Origin: Acidobacteriota bacterium
Lineage (GTDB): Bacteria; Acidobacteriota; Terriglobia; Acidiferrales; UBA7541
Direction of reading: 5' to 3'
Length of the DNA stretch: 7,830 nucleotides
Assembly (NCBI GenBank): GCA_003224195.1
Contig: QHYP01000211.1
Location: forward strand, 1 to 7,830
The first letter of the stretch is position 1. Each line of letters opens with the position of its first letter. A program made the position numbers and the translations under genes. Below are positions 6,587 through 7,830 of this stretch, piece by piece. The notes beneath the pieces were generated by a model. It did not search any database. It was not told where the DNA came from and saw nothing but the letters and a program-made list of their open reading frames with translations.

Positions 6587-6615
6587 AGTGTACGCCGGGA
6601 CTTGTCCTGCGACAA
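6587..6615 (-). promoter_or_regulatory. Putative promoter of the aminotransferase operon
   Basis: On the minus strand TTGTCG (6610-6615) and TACACT (6587-6592) are separated by exactly 17 bp, each matching four of six consensus positions. The expected start near 6580 gives a leader of about 80 nt. The -35 hexamer is embedded in the perfect inverted repeat CTTGTC-CTGC-GACAAG (6601-6616), which could serve as an operator. Confidence 0.4.
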
Positions 6616-6616
6616 G
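6601..6616. promoter_or_regulatory. Perfect inverted repeat over the -35 of the aminotransferase promoter
   Basis: CTTGTC, a CTGC spacer and GACAAG give six perfect base pairs of dyad symmetry. The right arm covers the predicted -35 hexamer, the position expected for a repressor or activator site. It may alternatively be part of the adjoining palindromic repeat cluster. Confidence 0.35.
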
Positions 6617-6620
6617 GAAG

Positions 6621-6650
6621 CGCCGTGGGACATAGTGTCCCGCCACGGCG
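6621..6650. repeat. Long GC-rich hairpin
   Basis: CGCCGTGGGACA (6621-6632), loop TAG, then TGTCCC (6636-6641), a 3-nt GCC bulge and ACGGCG (6645-6650) make a 12-bp stem with one bulge. It lies between the aminotransferase promoter and the palindrome-repeat array and has no T-run, so it reads as a repeat or structural element, not an intrinsic terminator. Confidence 0.55.
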
Positions 6651-6693
6651 GGTAAACGCGCCGCGGCGGGTAAACCCTCCTGCGGCGGGCAGG
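6639..6693 (+). repeat. Tandem GGCGGG(T/C)A array, three units of 18-19 bp
   Basis: GGCGGGTAAAC occurs at 6647-6657 and again at 6665-6675, 18 bp apart; a third degenerate unit, GGCGGGCAGG, begins at 6684. Each core is preceded by a GC-rich (partial) palindrome: CCCGCC-AC-GGCGGG at 6639-6652, CGCCGCGGCG at 6659-6668, and CTCCTGC in the third. Related copies lie at 6931-6948 and 7106-7124. Confidence 0.55.
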
Positions 6694-6851
6694 CGAGGGG
6701 AGCCGGGAAAGTTCGAGTAAGGCCTGAGAATTTTGGTGAGAAGGACCCATACTACCCCCGTTGTGACGGCAAAGAGTGCGGAAGCGAATGAATACAAAGG
6801 GCTTGGAGTGCGCTGTTGCGGTCGCAAGAACCAAAAGAGTGCGCAAGATGC

Positions 6852-6896
6852 AGAAAGGAAAGGAGATGGAGAAGAGGAAGTAAGGAGATAGTGAGG
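6852..6896 (+). other. 45-nt polypurine tract
   Basis: Between 6852 and 6896, 41 of 45 bases on the plus strand are purines; the only interruptions are T at 6867, 6881, 6889 and 6892. It does not encode a plausible protein. Strand-asymmetric purine runs can form unusual DNA structures or mark decayed repeats. Confidence 0.5.
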
Positions 6897-6930
6897 CCAC
6901 GAGAAGCGGGGAAGGTCAATAGGGCGCAGG

Positions 6931-6944
6931 CCCGCCATGGCGGG
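6931..6944. repeat. Perfect 14-bp palindrome of the GGCGGG repeat family
   Basis: CCCGCCATGGCGGG is its own reverse complement and is followed by CAGG. It shares the CCCGCC/GGCGGG arms with 6639-6652 (differing only in the central AC/AT) and the GGCGGGCAGG ending with 6684-6693 and 7115-7124. Confidence 0.55.
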
Positions 6945-7105
6945 CAGGAGGCAAGAAGGAGAAGTTGCGTGGCGTATCATGCCGGAGATTACCACAGAGG
7001 AATAGAACACCGAAGTGATTTTCAGCGAAGGGCTGTGGAAAAGCGCCGGAATGGTAAACCTGGAAACGTAGTGGCGGATGTCGAGGGTCCGGAGAAGCGG
7101 GCAGG

Positions 7106-7124
7106 CCCTCCTGCGGCGGGCAGG
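7106..7124 (+). repeat. 19-bp repeat identical to 6675-6693
   Basis: CCCTCCTGCGGCGGGCAGG at 7106-7124 is an exact second copy of 6675-6693, about 430 bp away, in non-coding sequence. It belongs to the same GGCGGG-centred family as the palindromes at 6639 and 6931. Confidence 0.6.
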
Positions 7125-7490
7125 GCTCGGATTGGGGTTCGTTTGGGCGAATGGCCGAATGCAAGAATGGGAAGTGTTTGGCCTCGGGATACGCCGTCAT
7201 CGGCGCGGAATCGGAGGCCGACACCAGTCGAATTTCCAACTTCCCACAACGGGACTTCTGGGGAGTCAACGAGATTTCATTTGTTCCATCAATGCGTTAA
7301 CTAGCCATGTGGATTATTTCCGAGTACGCCGTTATTCGGGCACAATCACCAAAGTGACGAGGGCAGACAACATCTCCGGTTGGCCGACCTATAGGGTCAA
7401 GTGGCTTCAACGGTCCGGAAACCTCAAGAGCTAGCGCACGCGATGCCGCAAGGGGTGCTTCGGAAAGAGGCGGAAACAAGTCGTGGTACT

Positions 7491-7830
7491 TCAAGCGAAC
7501 AGAATTGGACGAACGTGCTGACGCAAACGGTCAATCTCAAGAGCATTGTGTCGAAGGAGATCGTGCGCCCAGATCGTATCAGTTCCTTCGCGGCAATCCT
7601 CCGCCATCGCCTTACCAATGGTCTCGTAGGAACTGGAAGTAGACTGCCTGAGGTCTTCCGGGTCGCTCAATGCGCCTAGAATAAAGACTCTGTCAGTCAA
7701 ATGCATGGGAATCCTGACCCTCGCATTCTCTAGCCTGTCTTCGATACCATCAGAGTCGATCAGCAGAACCATGAATCGATGGGGACAACGATCCATTTCC
7801 ATCGCATGCTCTGACTCGAAAAGGTTCAGT
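7491..7830 (-). CDS. C-terminal part of a TOPRIM-like hypothetical protein (runs off right edge)
   Basis: A leftward frame is open from the window edge to TGA at 7491-7493 and gives 112 visible residues; the true start is outside. The ATG at 7802 is internal, because codons LNLFESEHA precede it without a stop. Near the visible N-terminus, RFMVLLIDSDG (19-29) is a hydrophobic strand ending in D-x-D-G, as in the metal-binding strand of TOPRIM nucleases. Then come a VFILGALSDPEDL segment, SYETIGKAMAEDCR, and a C-terminal WAHDLLRHNALEIDRLRQHVRPILF. I recognise this tail (SYETIG..AxDCR..T...W.H.LLRHN..E..RLR..VRPILF) as common to bacterial hypotheticals, often found near AAA/ABC-type ATPases (memory, not searched). 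A nuclease or defence role is only inferred. No in-window partner is visible; any would lie to the right. Confidence 0.78.
   Translation of the reverse strand, partial: LNLFESEHAMEMDRCPHRFMVLLIDSDGIEDRLENARVRIPMHLTDRVFILGALSDPEDLRQSTSSSYETIGKAMAEDCREGTDTIWAHDLLRHNALEIDRLRQHVRPILFA

Larger units (their letters stand above)
6694..7490. other. Gene-poor intergenic region
   Basis: About 800 bp with no frame I would call a gene. Frames on both strands here encode Ser/Pro/Arg-rich, low-complexity peptides without family resemblance (e.g. the leftward frames 6528-7010 and 6916-7269). The region holds a polypurine tract (6852-6896), palindromic repeats (6931-6944, 7106-7124) and an ACCACAGAGG at about 6992-7001 resembling the ACCACAGAG-type intergenic repeats known in several soil phyla. 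The last 180 bp (about 7309-7434) are less repetitive and may hold a coding remnant, discussed among the findings. No tRNA, integrase or transposase was seen. Confidence 0.6.

Noticed and set aside
6528..7010. 160-codon leftward frame
   Set aside because: It runs through the promoter, hairpin and repeat array of the aminotransferase and encodes Ser/Pro/Phe-rich low-complexity sequence from the polypurine tract.
6639..7124. CRISPR array
   Set aside because: The repeated GGCGGG units are 18-19 bp apart in one cluster and otherwise irregularly spaced, with no uniform spacers and no cas genes.
6916..7269. 117-codon leftward frame
   Set aside because: Pro/Arg/His-rich with repeat-derived peptides (PARHGG) and no recognisable fold; probably chance.
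7240..7490. tRNA or integration attachment site at the edge of the accessory-looking gene
   Set aside because: No cloverleaf, no TTCRANNC T-loop signature, no CCA end and no direct repeat pair were found.
7297..7494. 65-codon leftward frame starting TTG and overlapping the TOPRIM-like gene's stop (TTGA)
   Set aside because: The overlap looks operon-like, but there is no ribosome site, the composition is not protein-like and nothing in it is recognisable.

Overview
The window looks like chromosomal DNA of a GC-rich soil-type bacterium. The gene content (Na+:solute symporter and BadF-type amino-sugar kinase locus, PilZ protein, several conserved but uncharacterised proteins, GC-rich palindromic intergenic repeats) most resembles Acidobacteriota. 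That assignment is an inference from recognised protein styles; no rRNA or marker gene is present.

Left part (1-3432): two transporter genes read leftward, a sodium:solute symporter (65-1522) and, overlapping its stop by ATGA, the first codons of an APC-type amino-acid permease that runs off the left edge. A good sigma70-like promoter (1571-1599) drives them. Divergently, a BadF/BadG-type kinase, most like N-acetylglucosamine kinases, is followed 12 nt later by a helical-repeat protein built from two copies of one ~127-residue unit. The transporters plus kinase suggest uptake and phosphorylation of an amino sugar or muropeptide-derived compound.

Middle (3433-4572): a promoter (3537-3566) precedes a compact two-gene unit, a single-domain PilZ (c-di-GMP receptor-type) protein and, 7 nt later, a membrane protein with an N-terminal four-cysteine zinc ribbon. 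A 120-bp convergent gap (4573-4692) with several hairpins separates it from the next unit.

Right-middle (4693-6615), leftward: a class III PLP-dependent aminotransferase with its own promoter, followed 21 nt later by a small exported protein of unknown function.

Right end (about 6620-7490): roughly 870 bp without a convincing gene, containing GC-rich palindromes, a short tandem array and a 45-nt polypurine tract. Beyond it, at the right edge and reading leftward, lies the C-terminal part of a protein with a TOPRIM-like DxD strand; its N-terminus and any operon partner are outside the window. No tRNA, rRNA, CRISPR array, transposase or integrase was seen.
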